From: Winogradskyella pelagia
GTDB taxonomy: Bacteria > Bacteroidota > Bacteroidia > Flavobacteriales > Flavobacteriaceae
Direction: 5' to 3'
Assembly (NCBI RefSeq): GCF_017581965.1
Contig: NZ_JAGEVF010000005.1
Span: 62,001 to 126,000, forward strand
DNA: 64,000 nucleotides
Made by a program: the position numbers and the translations under genes. Of this stretch, positions 1-8,577 are shown piece by piece. The notes under the pieces were generated by a model that was not told the origin of the DNA, did no database searches, and saw nothing but the letters and a program-made list of their open reading frames with translations. The stretch's first letter is position 1; each line of letters starts with the position of its first letter.

Positions 1-323
1 GCAATAGCAGCAATACTTGCTAATGCCTCTCCTCTAAATCCTTTTGTGTGTAATTGAAATAAATCTTGAGCTTCCCTTATTTTTGAAGTAGCATGGCGCT
101 CAAAACTCAAGCGCGCATCTGTACCGCTCATACCTTTGCCGTTATCAATGACTTGGATTAGAGTTTTACCAGCATCCTTAACAATTAGCTTAATCTCTGT
201 AGCTTCAGCATCAATGGCATTTTCTAACAATTCCTTCACCACAGAAGATGGACGTTGCACCACTTCTCCTGCAGCGATTTGATTAGCAACATGGTCTGGT
301 AATAGTTGAATAATATCTGCCAT
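1..323 (-). CDS. mutL: DNA mismatch repair protein MutL, N-terminal part (runs off the window)
   Basis: Read on the minus strand from an ATG at 323, the sequence encodes the first 107 residues of MutL. The GHKL ATPase motifs are clear: the ELLENAIDA helix with the catalytic Glu at residues 31-39, DNGKGM at 60-65 and TKGFRGEAL at 93-101. MutL couples mismatch recognition by MutS to strand excision. The start codon overlaps by one base the TAA stop of the upstream small membrane-protein gene, so the two are probably co-transcribed. The C-terminal dimerisation and endonuclease region lies outside the window and cannot be judged. Confidence 0.95.
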   Translation of the reverse strand, partial: MADIIQLLPDHVANQIAAGEVVQRPSSVVKELLENAIDAEATEIKLIVKDAGKTLIQVIDNGKGMSGTDARLSFERHATSKIREAQDLFQLHTKGFRGEALASIAAI

Positions 324-607
324 TAGCTTTGAGGGAAGAAAATTGACAAATCAAAATCTATTATAAGCAGAAAGAGAAAAATTAACACACTAACAATAAT
401 AATTACACGACGATTTACATTGTTATCTCGGTTACTTTTATAATCGTCTAACGCTGCGTTAAATTTTCCTTTAAGTCCTTTGGCAGGATTGACAGTTGTT
501 CTATAATCGTCAAACTTGTGTTTAACTTCATAAGGGCTTCCTTCTCCCTTATAATAACGCGGCTTATAGTTATACTTTTTATTCTTTCTTTGTTTTAACA
601 ATCCCAT
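323..607 (-). CDS. Small single-pass membrane protein (ribH-neighbour family, copy 2)
   Basis: A 94-residue protein with a basic N-terminus ([14 protein letters not shown]) and one hydrophobic segment at about residues 67-87 ([18 protein letters not shown]), so probably a small inner-membrane protein with its N-terminus in the cytoplasm. It resembles its upstream neighbour at 615-842 in the basic QRKxKxxxYKPRY start and the C-terminal membrane segment, so the two look like tandem paralogues. It overlaps the mutL start by one base. From memory, database entries of this type in flavobacteria are often labelled 'riboflavin synthase subunit beta'. Nothing in this sequence resembles lumazine synthase, so I regard that label as transferred from nearby ribH. 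The function is unknown. Confidence 0.75.
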   Translation of the reverse strand: MGLLKQRKNKKYNYKPRYYKGEGSPYEVKHKFDDYRTTVNPAKGLKGKFNAALDDYKSNRDNNVNRRVIIIVSVLIFLFLLIIDFDLSIFFPQS

Positions 608-614
608 AAGTCTA

Positions 615-842
615 TTAATTTATATATCCCTCTAGAATATACATTGCAACAATAATTGCAATTAATAAGATGATTAGTGTTTTTAACGGTAAAGGTTTTG
701 CAACATTTTTGGTAGTCTTACCTCTAACCTCATCCCTAATTGCATCCCATCTGCTCTCCAAATCATCTTCAGGTGGCACGCCGCCTTCATTTTGATAACG
801 CGGTTTATATTTAAAACGCTTTGGCTTCCTTTGCTTAAACAA
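615..842 (-). CDS. Small single-pass membrane protein (ribH-neighbour family, copy 1)
   Basis: A 75-residue protein starting at a TTG directly preceded by an in-frame TAA, so no upstream start is possible. It has a basic N-terminus (KQRKPKRFKYKPRYQ), an acidic middle and a C-terminal hydrophobic segment at about residues 53-70 (LKTLIILLIAIIVAMYIL). It is a paralogue of the 94-residue protein at 323-607, 7 bp downstream. The pair sits between ribH and mutL. No enzymatic motif is present. Function unknown; a small membrane-anchored accessory protein is the most that can be said. Confidence 0.65.
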   Translation of the reverse strand: MFKQRKPKRFKYKPRYQNEGGVPPEDDLESRWDAIRDEVRGKTTKNVAKPLPLKTLIILLIAIIVAMYILEGYIN

Positions 843-1054
843 TTAATCGATTTTTCTACTCTAACCTCCTCAAAAGTACTTAAAATACAAGCAAAATATA
901 CCTAAGGATACCTTAAAATTATCAACAAAAAAGATGCCAAGCTTAGGTGTTTGGCCTAAATAACATTTTCAAATTGTATGGTATTATTTACAGTTACTCT
1001 TTAAAACTACCGAGTACTGAAAAACTACAATTCAATACACAATACCCAATAAAA

Positions 1055-1561
1055 TTATTTGGTCTTCTTTCTAAGGTCAGCCATTTTAATCGCAGTAATA
1101 GCAGCTTCAGTACCCTTATTACCATGTTTACCACCAGAGCGGTCTATGGATTGTTGCAAGTTGTTATCTGTAAGAACACAAAAAATAACTGGTATATCAC
1201 CTTTGAGGTTTAAATCTTTTACTCCATGAGTAACGCCTTCACAAACAAAGTCAAAATGCTTGGTTTCGCCTTGAATGACACAGCCAATAACTATTATTGC
1301 GTCTAACATACCAGATTCTGCATAAATGCTTTTACTCATTCTTGCAGCGCCATAGGTAAGCTCAAAAGTACCAGGAACATTCCAGCGCACTATATTTTCC
1401 TTTAATGCTCCACAGTCAATTAGGGCATCAAATGCGCCTTGCCATAAGCCTTCTGTAATTTGTGAATTCCACTCAGAAACAACAATCCCAAACCGAAAAT
1501 ATTTCGCATTTGGGATTGTTGCTTTATCGTAGTTAGATAGGTTTTTGTTTTCAGTAGCCAT
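1055..1561 (-). CDS. ribH: 6,7-dimethyl-8-ribityllumazine synthase
   Basis: RibH condenses 5-amino-6-ribitylamino-uracil with 3,4-dihydroxy-2-butanone 4-phosphate, the penultimate step of riboflavin synthesis, in the cytoplasm. The 168-residue protein has the typical family length and motifs: FGIVVSEWN at 24-32 (substrate binding), VPGTFEL at 62-68, and GETKHFDFV with the catalytic His at 102. The gene follows the TPR protein gene with a 1-bp gap, so both are probably transcribed from the promoter near 2350. The other rib genes are not in the window. Confidence 0.97.
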   Translation of the reverse strand: MATENKNLSNYDKATIPNAKYFRFGIVVSEWNSQITEGLWQGAFDALIDCGALKENIVRWNVPGTFELTYGAARMSKSIYAESGMLDAIIVIGCVIQGETKHFDFVCEGVTHGVKDLNLKGDIPVIFCVLTDNNLQQSIDRSGGKHGNKGTEAAITAIKMADLRKKTK

Positions 1562-1562
1562 A

Positions 1563-2327
1563 TTACATACTTGCCTCCACTTTACCTATTAATATTTTCA
1601 CAGTGCTCGCCTCTGTTGAGCTAGAAAATTCGGATTCTATACGTTTAAGATAGTCCAATGCTTTTTGATTTTCACCTAAATCAATTGCGATTTGTGCTGC
1701 CTTCATAAGGTACATTGGTGTCGTATAGTTATTATTGGATTTGTTAAAAGCCTTTTCGTAATAGTCTAGAGCGTCATTAGGTTGCTCTAATTGCGCAAAG
1801 GCATCTCCTATACCACCTAGTGCAATTGGACCTAACATTTTATCATCACTAGAAAAATCGCTTAAGTAAGTGATGGCGTTAGAATAATCCTTTAAATTAA
1901 GATAAGACATCCCTGCATAATAATTAGCCAAATTAGCCGCTGGAGTGCCGCTGTACTCACTTATAATATCTAGCATACCGTACTTACCCTCACCACCGTT
2001 CAAGGCCATTGTAAACAATGAATCAGAAGAAATACCATTAACGGCATCTTCAAAATAAGACTTAGCTTGATACATCTCATTCATCGCATCTTTGGCCTGT
2101 GGCTCTACCACAAAACGATTGTATCCTAAATAAGATAAAACTACCAAGGCAATGGCTCCAATAACACCTAAAATATAATTCTGATTTTTAACAACCCATT
2201 CTTCGGTTTTAGAAGCGCTTTCGTCTAAAGTATTAAATACCTCAGCCGTAGTTGAGTTTTCCTCAACTATTTCTTCCTTCTCCTTTTTGGTTTTCGGTTT
2301 ATAGCCTCTTTTCTTATACGTTGCCAT
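1563..2327 (-). CDS. Membrane-anchored tetratricopeptide-repeat protein
   Basis: A 254-residue protein with a Lys/Glu-rich cytoplasmic N-terminus, one membrane segment at about 51-69 (YILGVIGAIALVVLSYLGY) and a periplasmic helical region with TPR-like repeats (for example ALGGIGDAFAQLEQPNDALDYY). The layout resembles YfgM-type ancillary proteins that contact the Sec translocon or outer-membrane assembly factors, but that role is inference. A clear ribosome binding site (AAAGGAG) precedes the ATG. It is first in an operon with ribH and divergent from recF. Confidence 0.85.
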   Translation of the reverse strand: MATYKKRGYKPKTKKEKEEIVEENSTTAEVFNTLDESASKTEEWVVKNQNYILGVIGAIALVVLSYLGYNRFVVEPQAKDAMNEMYQAKSYFEDAVNGISSDSLFTMALNGGEGKYGMLDIISEYSGTPAANLANYYAGMSYLNLKDYSNAITYLSDFSSDDKMLGPIALGGIGDAFAQLEQPNDALDYYEKAFNKSNNNYTTPMYLMKAAQIAIDLGENQKALDYLKRIESEFSSSTEASTVKILIGKVEASM

Positions 2328-2349
2328 ATGTTCTCCTTTTGTGCGTGCG

Positions 2350-2357
2350 CAAAAATA
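2350..2357 (-). promoter_or_regulatory. Candidate -7 element for the TPR-ribH operon
   Basis: Minus-strand TATTTTTG, matching the Bacteroidetes TAnnTTTG consensus, lies 23 bp upstream of the TPR gene start. I see no convincing -33 TTTG, so this rests on one box. Confidence 0.4.
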
Positions 2358-2366
2358 AAATATTTA

Positions 2367-2401
2367 TTGGGATTTAAAAGCCTATTTATTTGTTATTTTT
2401 G
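2367..2401 (+). promoter_or_regulatory. Candidate recF promoter
   Basis: A -33-like TTGG at 2367-2370 is followed after 23 bp by TATTTTTG at 2394-2401, a perfect TAnnTTTG -7 box. It is about 65 bp upstream of recF and faces away from the TPR-ribH operon. Confidence 0.5.
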
Positions 2402-2465
2402 AAGAATTTTAAAGTCGATATTTCCTCTTGAAATTCACTAAAATTGGGCAAATAGCACTAATTAG

Positions 2466-3545
2466 ATGCAAATAAAAACGCTATCCTTAGTCAATTATAA
2501 AAATTTTGAAAGTCAGGATTTTGATTTCGATTCTAAAATCAACTGTTTTGTTGGAGCTAATGGAATCGGAAAAACAAATGCGTTAGATGCTATTTATCAT
2601 CTCGCCTTCGGTAAAAGTTATTTTAACCCTGTTGCGCTTCAAAACATTAAGCATGGAGAGGAATTTTTTGTGATTGATGGCCATTTTATAAAACATGATA
2701 AGCAAGAGAAAATTGTTGTGTCCCTGAAGCGTGGTCAAAAAAAAGTTATAAAGCGCAATGGCAAAGCCTATGAGAAATTCAGCGAACATATAGGCTTTAT
2801 ACCTTTGGTGATTATTTCTCCTGCCGATAGGGACTTAATTCTTGAAGGCAGTGATGTAAGACGAAAATTTATTGACAGCGTTATTTCGCAGAGTGACAAA
2901 GCCTACCTCAATACCCTTATAGCCTATAATAAAGTATTAAGCCAGCGAAATGCACTTTTAAAGTTTTTTGCTTTAAACAATACATTTAATGCAGATACTC
3001 TAGCGATTTACAATGAACAGTTACATACTTATGGGAAAGTAATTTTTGAAAAACGGAATGCCTTTCTCACTACATTTATTCCCATTTTTAAAATGAGATA
3101 CTATGCCATAAGTCAGAGTAATGAAGTCATTGACCTAACGTATAAAAGCGATTTATTTGAAGGCGAATTGAATACTTTATTACAATCTAATATTAACAAA
3201 GACAAGGCTCTTCAATATACCAGCGTTGGTACCCATAAAGATGATTTATCATTTTTAATAGAGGATTATCCAATTAAAAAGTTTGGTAGTCAAGGCCAGC
3301 AAAAATCATTTTTAATTGCCTTAAAATTGGCACAGTTCGATTTTATAAAGCAACAAAGCGGTGTGTCACCTATAATGTTGCTCGATGATATTTTTGACAA
3401 ACTTGATGAAAACAGGGTCGCTCAGATTGTAAGTCTTGTTGATAACGACCATTTTGGTCAAATTTTTATAAGTGATACGCACCCAGATCGCACTGAGGCC
3501 ATAATAAAACAAATCCACCAGTCGTATAAAATCTTTAGGTTATGA
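2466..3545 (+). CDS. recF: DNA replication and repair protein RecF
   Basis: RecF is an SMC-like ATPase that loads RecA at single-strand gaps with RecO and RecR. The 359-residue protein has the Walker A motif GANGIGKT at 30-37, an ABC-type signature GSQGQQKS starting at 274 and the Walker B region [11 protein letters not shown] at about 306-316, followed by the conserved ISDTHPDR stretch. Length is normal. The stop overlaps the start of the downstream lipoprotein gene by four bases, and a DUF721 gene follows. Confidence 0.97.
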   Translation: MQIKTLSLVNYKNFESQDFDFDSKINCFVGANGIGKTNALDAIYHLAFGKSYFNPVALQNIKHGEEFFVIDGHFIKHDKQEKIVVSLKRGQKKVIKRNGKAYEKFSEHIGFIPLVIISPADRDLILEGSDVRRKFIDSVISQSDKAYLNTLIAYNKVLSQRNALLKFFALNNTFNADTLAIYNEQLHTYGKVIFEKRNAFLTTFIPIFKMRYYAISQSNEVIDLTYKSDLFEGELNTLLQSNINKDKALQYTSVGTHKDDLSFLIEDYPIKKFGSQGQQKSFLIALKLAQFDFIKQQSGVSPIMLLDDIFDKLDENRVAQIVSLVDNDHFGQIFISDTHPDRTEAIIKQIHQSYKIFRL

Positions 3546-3961
3546 AAAAAATAGTCCTTTTAATGGTTCTCATCATTTTTTCATGCTCGGAGAGTCCAGA
3601 GAATTACATTCCGCATATAGAAGGATATTGGGAAATAAAAATGGTAACATTTCCCAATGGTTTTAAAAAAGAATACACCATTAACGAAACTATAGATTTC
3701 ATCAGTGTAAATGATAGTCTCAAGGGATTTAGAAAAAAGCTCAAACCGGGTATAAACAATACTTATTATACTTCCGATAATGCAGAGGCTATTGAGCTTA
3801 GAGTTGAGAACGACAGTCTTAGAATCCTTTACTCTACCCCTTTTAATACGTGGAAAGAAACTGTTATTAGAGCTAATGAAACAGAATTAGAGATTTTAAA
3901 TGAAAATAAGGCACTATATTTATACAACAGATACAATTCCATTGAGTTAAGTATTGATTAA
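3542..3961 (+). CDS. Small lipoprotein of unknown function
   Basis: A 139-residue protein with a short signal peptide and lipobox (IIFSC, lipidated Cys at about 15), followed by a mostly beta region reading like a small lipocalin-type barrel ([14 protein letters not shown] near the start). It overlaps recF by 4 bp and precedes the DUF721 gene by 41 bp, so it is probably co-transcribed with recF. No known function is recognisable; the lipocalin idea rests only on the GxW-like start and strand-rich composition. Confidence 0.8.
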   Translation: MKKIVLLMVLIIFSCSESPENYIPHIEGYWEIKMVTFPNGFKKEYTINETIDFISVNDSLKGFRKKLKPGINNTYYTSDNAEAIELRVENDSLRILYSTPFNTWKETVIRANETELEILNENKALYLYNRYNSIELSID

Positions 3962-4002
3962 CACAAACCTTAAAAGTCTTAAAACGGCTTAAATCTTGAT
4001 TA

Positions 4003-4299
4003 ATGGCAAAACGAAGTAACGACAATCAATCAATAGAGGATATCCTTAAAGAATTTGTCCAAACCAACAATTTACAGTCTGGCCTAGACAAAGTCGATGT
4101 GCGAGATGCATGGATTAATCTTATGGGAAACGGCGTTAACAACTATACTACAGCCATTGAGTTAAAGAACGAGACATTATATGTTAAATTGAGTTCTAGT
4201 GTATTACGGGAAGAACTTAGTTACGGTACAGAAAAAATCATTGCTATGCTCAATGAATCCCTTGGTAAAGAATTGGTTAAAAAACTAGTATTACGCTAA
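4003..4299 (+). CDS. DUF721 (DciA-like) protein
   Basis: A 98-residue protein with the DUF721 pattern: an N-terminal helix, a central WINLMGNGVNNYT stretch, a strand pair (LKNETLYVKLSSSVLREEL) and a C-terminal NESLGKELVKKLVLR. DUF721 proteins often sit beside recF. The family includes DciA, which helps load the replicative helicase, although this protein is shorter than proteobacterial DciA. Role in replication or repair is inference from family and position. Confidence 0.85.
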   Translation: MAKRSNDNQSIEDILKEFVQTNNLQSGLDKVDVRDAWINLMGNGVNNYTTAIELKNETLYVKLSSSVLREELSYGTEKIIAMLNESLGKELVKKLVLR

Positions 4300-4340
4300 T
4301 CGCCTTCCTAAAGTTTTGTAAAATCATTGGCGTCAAACTA

Positions 4341-4382
4341 GGGTTGTCTTATCTTTATAAGACTTATGAAAACCCTTTTTTT
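4341..4382 (+). terminator. Terminator-like hairpin overlapping the start codon of the CIA30 gene
   Basis: GGGTT (4341-4345) pairs with AACCC (4371-4375). Inside it GTCTTAT (4346-4352) pairs perfectly with ATAAGAC (4357-4363) across a 4-nt loop. A run of seven T follows at 4376-4382. The ATG of the downstream gene (4366-4368) lies inside the structure. It could end the recF transcript, hide the start codon, or both. A -7-like TATCTTTA at 4350-4357 overlaps it. Confidence 0.5.
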
Positions 4383-4896
4383 CTTTTTAACATGCCTTTT
4401 CTATATGCAAGACGCCACCCTTTTTAAATTCAATAAAAACAGTAACCTCCAAAACTGGCGAATTTTAGATGATGTGGTGATGGGTGGACGTTCCAACGGT
4501 GAATTTACCGTCTCAAAAGAAGGATTCGGAAAATTTTATGGCGACATCTCGTTAGATAATAACGGAGGGTTTTCATCAGTGCGCTACTATTTTGAAACTA
4601 AGAAAACGAAACCGTTTTCAAAGTTTATTCTTAAAATAAAAGGAGATGGAAAGCGATATCAATTTAGGGTAAAAGACAAGAGTAATCAAAGGCATTCTTA
4701 CATCTACGAATTTCAAACCTCAGGCGATTGGGAAACTGTTGAAATTCCATTTGACAAAATGTACGCCTCATTTAGAGGCTATCGTTTAAATATTTCAAAT
4801 TTTGATGGAGCTCAAATGGAGGAAATCGCATTTCTTATCGGAAATAAAAAGGAAGAATCCTTTGAACTATTAATTGACACCATTTTACTAGATTAA
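4366..4896 (+). CDS. CIA30-family (NDUFAF1-like) protein
   Basis: A 176-residue protein with a hydrophobic N-terminus that could be a signal or anchor (KTLFFFLTCLFYM), followed by the CIA30 fold: WRILDDVVMGGRSNGEF at about 29-45, strands such as FSSVRYYF, and the FRGYRLNISNFDGAQMEEIAF region. CIA30/NDUFAF1 is a complex I assembly factor in mitochondria; bacterial members are carbohydrate-binding-like proteins of unclear role. Start choice: the ATG at 4366 gives a good signal-like sequence but lies in a hairpin. A weak terminator-like hairpin follows at 4920-4938. Confidence 0.85.
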   Translation: MKTLFFFLTCLFYMQDATLFKFNKNSNLQNWRILDDVVMGGRSNGEFTVSKEGFGKFYGDISLDNNGGFSSVRYYFETKKTKPFSKFILKIKGDGKRYQFRVKDKSNQRHSYIYEFQTSGDWETVEIPFDKMYASFRGYRLNISNFDGAQMEEIAFLIGNKKEESFELLIDTILLD

Positions 4897-4917
4897 AAAT
4901 TCGTCTCATATAAAATT

Positions 4918-4940
4918 AGAAAAGCGTCTTCTGCTTTTTG
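4918..4940 (+). terminator. Possible terminator after the CIA30 gene
   Basis: AAAAGC (4920-4925) pairs with GCTTTT (4933-4938) across a 7-nt loop, with one further T. The stem is short, so support is moderate. Confidence 0.4.
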
Positions 4941-4977
4941 ATTTATTTGGTATTTTTAGAACATAAATAATTCCTTA

Positions 4978-7395
4978 ATGAAATACCTTAAACTTATCCT
5001 CTCTCTCGTATTGACGATTGTAGTTTTCTATGTTTTAAATACTAAACTAGGTTCTGTCCCTCCAATTGCTAAATTTTTAAATCCTTACACAGGCATATGG
5101 CAAAACGAAACTCCAGAAAATGTTTCGGGCGAAATGACTATTTCTGGATTTGTGGAACCTGTGACCATTCATTATGATGATTTATTAATTCCACACATAT
5201 TTGCCCAAAATAATACAGATTTGTACCGAGCTCAAGGATATGTTACAGCAAAACACAGGTTATGGCAATTAGAATTTCAGACTTATGCCGCAGCTGGTCG
5301 ACTCTCAGAAATTGTGGGTGAAGGGGCAATTAATTACGATCGCCAACAGCGTAGATTAGGTATGGTTTACGGTGCAGAACAAGCGTTGGCAAAAATGAAA
5401 GGCGATTCAGAAACTATGTCTTACCTCCAAGCGTATAGCGACGGTATCAATGCCCATATTAATTCCTTAGAAGATGAAAATCTTCCGGTTGAATATAAAC
5501 TACTAGACTATAGGCCTGAGCCTTGGAATATCAAAAAAACAGCGCTACTGCTCATGTACATGACCAAAACACTTGCTAGTAGAGAACACGATTTAGAATA
5601 CACCAATGCTTTGCGAATTTTCGGTGAAGACACATTCAATAAACTCTACCCAGATTTTTTCGATATCGTTGACCCAGTAATACCAAAAGATACCGATTGG
5701 AGTTTTGTAACAGCTGAGCAAACTGCAAGACCCTTAAGCGAAATACCATTAGATACAATACCCGAAACACTGCCGAAACCTAACCCTAATAACGGTAGTA
5801 ATAATTGGGCGATATCTGGGGATAAATCTGCGACAGGAAACCCTATGCTAGCAAACGACCCTCATTTAACTCTTAACCTCCCTTCTATCTGGTATGTCAT
5901 GCAACTCAGCACACCAGAACATTCTTCTATGGGTGCTACACTGCCAGGAGCCTTAGGAATTATTTCAGGATTTAACACCCATATTGCTTGGGGAGTAACC
6001 AATGCAACGAGAGACCTTTTAGACTGGTATAAAATTGAATTTAAAGACAACAAAAGAACGCAATATAAATATGGAGATGGTTGGAAAAATACAACTATGC
6101 GTATTGAGGATATTCAGATAAAGAATGGAAAGACCATAAAGGATACAGTCCTATACACACATCATGGCCCTGTGGTTTACGACCATAATTTTAAAGGAGA
6201 CAATGCACTTTCTGGTTACGCCATGAAATGGATTGGTCTTGAGGGCGGCAATAATCAAAGCACCTTTTTAGATTTAAATCAAGCAAAAAATTACAATGAT
6301 TACCTCAATGCTATTAAACCTTATGTCGCTCCAGCACAAAATTTTGTATTTGCTTCTACAGAAGGTGATATCGCTCTATGGGTTCAAGGAAAATTTCCTA
6401 ATAAGTGGGAAGGGCAAGGCAAGTTCTTAATGGATGGGAGCAATCCAGACCATGATTGGCCAGAATTTATTCCCCAAGAATTTAACGCACACACCAAAAA
6501 CCCAAAACGTGGATTTGTGAGTTCAGCTAATCAGCATCCTGTAGATGAGCAATATCCCTTCTATGTCTTTAACGATGGCTATGACACGTATCGCAGTCGT
6601 ATAATAAATAATTTCTTTAGGTCAAAGGATAAATTCTCTGTTGAAGATTTAAAAGGCCTTCAGAATAGCACGTTTAATTTAAAAGCTTCTGAGATGCTTC
6701 CCTATATTTTGGAAACTATGGATACCTCATCCTTAACCGAAGATGAACTTAAGATTTATAATGAGATTAAAGATTGGAATTTTTACAGCAATATTGAAAA
6801 ACGAGCTCCAAGTATTTGGAGTACATGGTGGCCAAAATTATATATGAAAGTCTGGGACGAATATGAAATTGAAGATGTTGCCTTGGATAGACCCTTTGCG
6901 TATCAAACTATTTATATGTTAACCCATATGCCCAATGATGAGTTCATGGACATAAAAGAGACACCAGAAACTGAAAGTGCCCAAGATTTATTTTTAATGA
7001 CTTTTAAAGAAACAGCAAAAGAACTCATACAATGGAAAGTCGAAAATGGCGCCTATACTTACCAAAAGTATAAAGGTACTTTTGTTGGCCATTTGCTCCA
7101 AGGATTACCTGCTTTCTCTAGATTTGAACTACCTATCGGTGGTGACGGAAATACTGTTAATGCCATGTCCAAAAACCATGGGCCGTCCTGGCGAATGGTC
7201 ATAGAACTAAGCTCACCTCCTCAAGCTTACGGTATTTATCCAGGAGGTCAATCAGGAAATCCAGGAAGTATATATTACGATAACCTCATTGATGACTGGG
7301 CTGTAGGAAAATACCACAAACTAAACTTTTTGCAAACGAATGAAGCCAATGAGGGCATCATAGGGACTAAAACTATAAAACCTTCTAACCAATGA
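4978..7395 (+). CDS. Penicillin acylase family hydrolase (peptidase S45)
   Basis: An 805-residue Ntn-hydrolase precursor. The N-terminus carries a signal or membrane anchor (LKLILSLVLTIVVFYVL), consistent with a periplasmic enzyme. The alpha region (about 75-250) is followed by a spacer and the autocatalytic site GSNNWAISG, where Ser274 would become the N-terminal nucleophile of the beta chain. Family members cleave amides such as beta-lactam side chains or acyl-homoserine lactones; the natural substrate cannot be read from sequence. The stop overlaps the start of the small membrane-protein gene by 4 bp, implying coupled translation. Confidence 0.95.
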   Translation: MKYLKLILSLVLTIVVFYVLNTKLGSVPPIAKFLNPYTGIWQNETPENVSGEMTISGFVEPVTIHYDDLLIPHIFAQNNTDLYRAQGYVTAKHRLWQLEFQTYAAAGRLSEIVGEGAINYDRQQRRLGMVYGAEQALAKMKGDSETMSYLQAYSDGINAHINSLEDENLPVEYKLLDYRPEPWNIKKTALLLMYMTKTLASREHDLEYTNALRIFGEDTFNKLYPDFFDIVDPVIPKDTDWSFVTAEQTARPLSEIPLDTIPETLPKPNPNNGSNNWAISGDKSATGNPMLANDPHLTLNLPSIWYVMQLSTPEHSSMGATLPGALGIISGFNTHIAWGVTNATRDLLDWYKIEFKDNKRTQYKYGDGWKNTTMRIEDIQIKNGKTIKDTVLYTHHGPVVYDHNFKGDNALSGYAMKWIGLEGGNNQSTFLDLNQAKNYNDYLNAIKPYVAPAQNFVFASTEGDIALWVQGKFPNKWEGQGKFLMDGSNPDHDWPEFIPQEFNAHTKNPKRGFVSSANQHPVDEQYPFYVFNDGYDTYRSRIINNFFRSKDKFSVEDLKGLQNSTFNLKASEMLPYILETMDTSSLTEDELKIYNEIKDWNFYSNIEKRAPSIWSTWWPKLYMKVWDEYEIEDVALDRPFAYQTIYMLTHMPNDEFMDIKETPETESAQDLFLMTFKETAKELIQWKVENGAYTYQKYKGTFVGHLLQGLPAFSRFELPIGGDGNTVNAMSKNHGPSWRMVIELSSPPQAYGIYPGGQSGNPGSIYYDNLIDDWAVGKYHKLNFLQTNEANEGIIGTKTIKPSNQ

Positions 7396-7754
7396 ATAGA
7401 AATCTAATTAATTTCCTCACCACTTTACTATTAGCTATTTCGTTTTCTTTCTTTTTACCATGGTGGTCAGTAATGGTTGCTGCAATACTAACGGCAATTG
7501 TAGTTCCACTTAAAAAATCTGCCGTTTTCTTTGTACCATTTTTTACTATCGCGATATTTTGGATTGGGTATAGTTTTTTACTTGGTAAGGACAATGATTT
7601 TATACTAGCAAAAAAAGTCGCTAATCTTTTGTCTCTTGGTGGAAATCATTATTTATTGCTGCTCGTTACAGGAGTTATCGGAGGTCTAGCTGCTGGAATA
7701 GCTGGTGTTTTTGGTAAGCAGTTAAAAAGCTTTTCAAATACTACTGAGCAGTAG
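7392..7754 (+). CDS. Small integral membrane protein, unknown function
   Basis: A 120-residue, very hydrophobic protein with about four membrane segments (near 7-22, 24-40, 46-64 and 85-108) and a Gly-rich last segment (GVIGGLAAGIAGVFGK). It overlaps the acylase stop by 4 bp (ATGA) and converges on the TPR lipoprotein gene, with 14 bp of 3' overlap. No family recognised. Confidence 0.8.
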   Translation: MNRNLINFLTTLLLAISFSFFLPWWSVMVAAILTAIVVPLKKSAVFFVPFFTIAIFWIGYSFLLGKDNDFILAKKVANLLSLGGNHYLLLLVTGVIGGLAAGIAGVFGKQLKSFSNTTEQ

Positions 7755-8451
7755 GAGTGTTTTTAGACTCATAAGTCTCAATATACCGTAAAGCCCTTTT
7801 ATTGCGCTGATTGGACTTATAGGCCTTTTTATAATTTTCAAAAGCCATAATACTATCCCCACTTTTTAAGTAAGCATTGGCCAAACTATCAAATACGTTA
7901 TAACTATTGGGATGAAGTTTAATATTTAACTCAAACACTGCAATAGCGTCGGAGAACTTTTCATCTCTAAGATATTTATAACCTAAATTATTTATATCCC
8001 ATTCATCAATAAACGGACTTGTTGAATCTTTTTCCTTAATTGCCAAGTAGCCTTCTAAAGCATCTTCATAATTACCACCTTTTAAATGCATAGTAGGTGT
8101 TTTAAAATCAGTAGCCACCTTTAAGTAGTCGTATGTAATTTCGGATTCTTCAGTTTCTGGAATTATAGAGATATACCGTTTACCTGTTTTGGGGTGTTCT
8201 ACAAAGCGTAGTTTTTGATACATGTCCGGGACAAAAAACTCATTTTCACTCAATACTACGGGCTTCACCTCTCCACCTTTCCAATTTAAAAACAGTACAT
8301 TATCCTTATAATAGACCTCCATTAGATTATCATCATTATAAAGATATTTCCCTGAAGTTTTTCCCATAAATTCTTCAGAATACTCTATAGACTTAGAACA
8401 GTTAATACTAATTAGCATTAGAATGAAAATCAATGAAAATTTCAACTTCAT
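7741..8451 (-). CDS. TPR-containing lipoprotein
   Basis: A signal peptide (KLKFSLIFILMLISINC) with lipidated Cys at about 18, a beta-rich middle (VYYKDNVLFLNWKGGE, GKRYISIIPETEE) and C-terminal TPR motifs (ALEGYLAIKEKD, NLGYKYLRDEKFSDAIAVFE, SLANAYLKSGDSIMAFENY). This resembles accessory domains found on flavobacterial serine-hydrolase-like proteins, here without any catalytic domain. I chose the ATG at 8451 because the upstream in-frame ATG at 8487 lies within the terminator hairpin of the preceding gene and would spoil the signal peptide. Role unknown. Confidence 0.8.
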   Translation of the reverse strand: MKLKFSLIFILMLISINCSKSIEYSEEFMGKTSGKYLYNDDNLMEVYYKDNVLFLNWKGGEVKPVVLSENEFFVPDMYQKLRFVEHPKTGKRYISIIPETEESEITYDYLKVATDFKTPTMHLKGGNYEDALEGYLAIKEKDSTSPFIDEWDINNLGYKYLRDEKFSDAIAVFELNIKLHPNSYNVFDSLANAYLKSGDSIMAFENYKKAYKSNQRNKRALRYIETYESKNTPTAQ

Positions 8452-8472
8452 AATAAAAGGAATTGATGGGTT

Positions 8473-8499
8473 AAAAAAAAGTCTCACTAACAGTGAGAC
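8473..8499 (-). terminator. Rho-independent terminator of the cyclophilin-FKBP gene
   Basis: On the minus strand GTCTCAC and GTGAGAC (8499-8493 and 8487-8481) form a perfect 7-bp stem with a 5-nt loop, followed directly by eight T (8480-8473). It lies about 80 bp past the stop of the isomerase gene. Confidence 0.85.
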
Positions 8500-8577
8500 G
8501 ATTCTTTTTAAAATTTGTTACTTATGTAAACGTTGAGTAACATATTTGACTTGTCCAATAAAGGCCAATAGGGATGT

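Noticed and set aside
323-842. Naming the two small proteins as riboflavin synthase subunits
   Set aside because: They have a membrane helix and basic start and no lumazine or riboflavin synthase motif. Only the position next to ribH suggests the name.
903-915. TAAGG/CCTTA hairpin after ribH
   Set aside because: The stem is 5 bp with a 3-nt loop and without a T tract.
8452-8487. ATG at 8487 as the start of the TPR lipoprotein
   Set aside because: It falls within the terminator hairpin of the preceding gene and would add 12 residues in front of a good lipoprotein signal.
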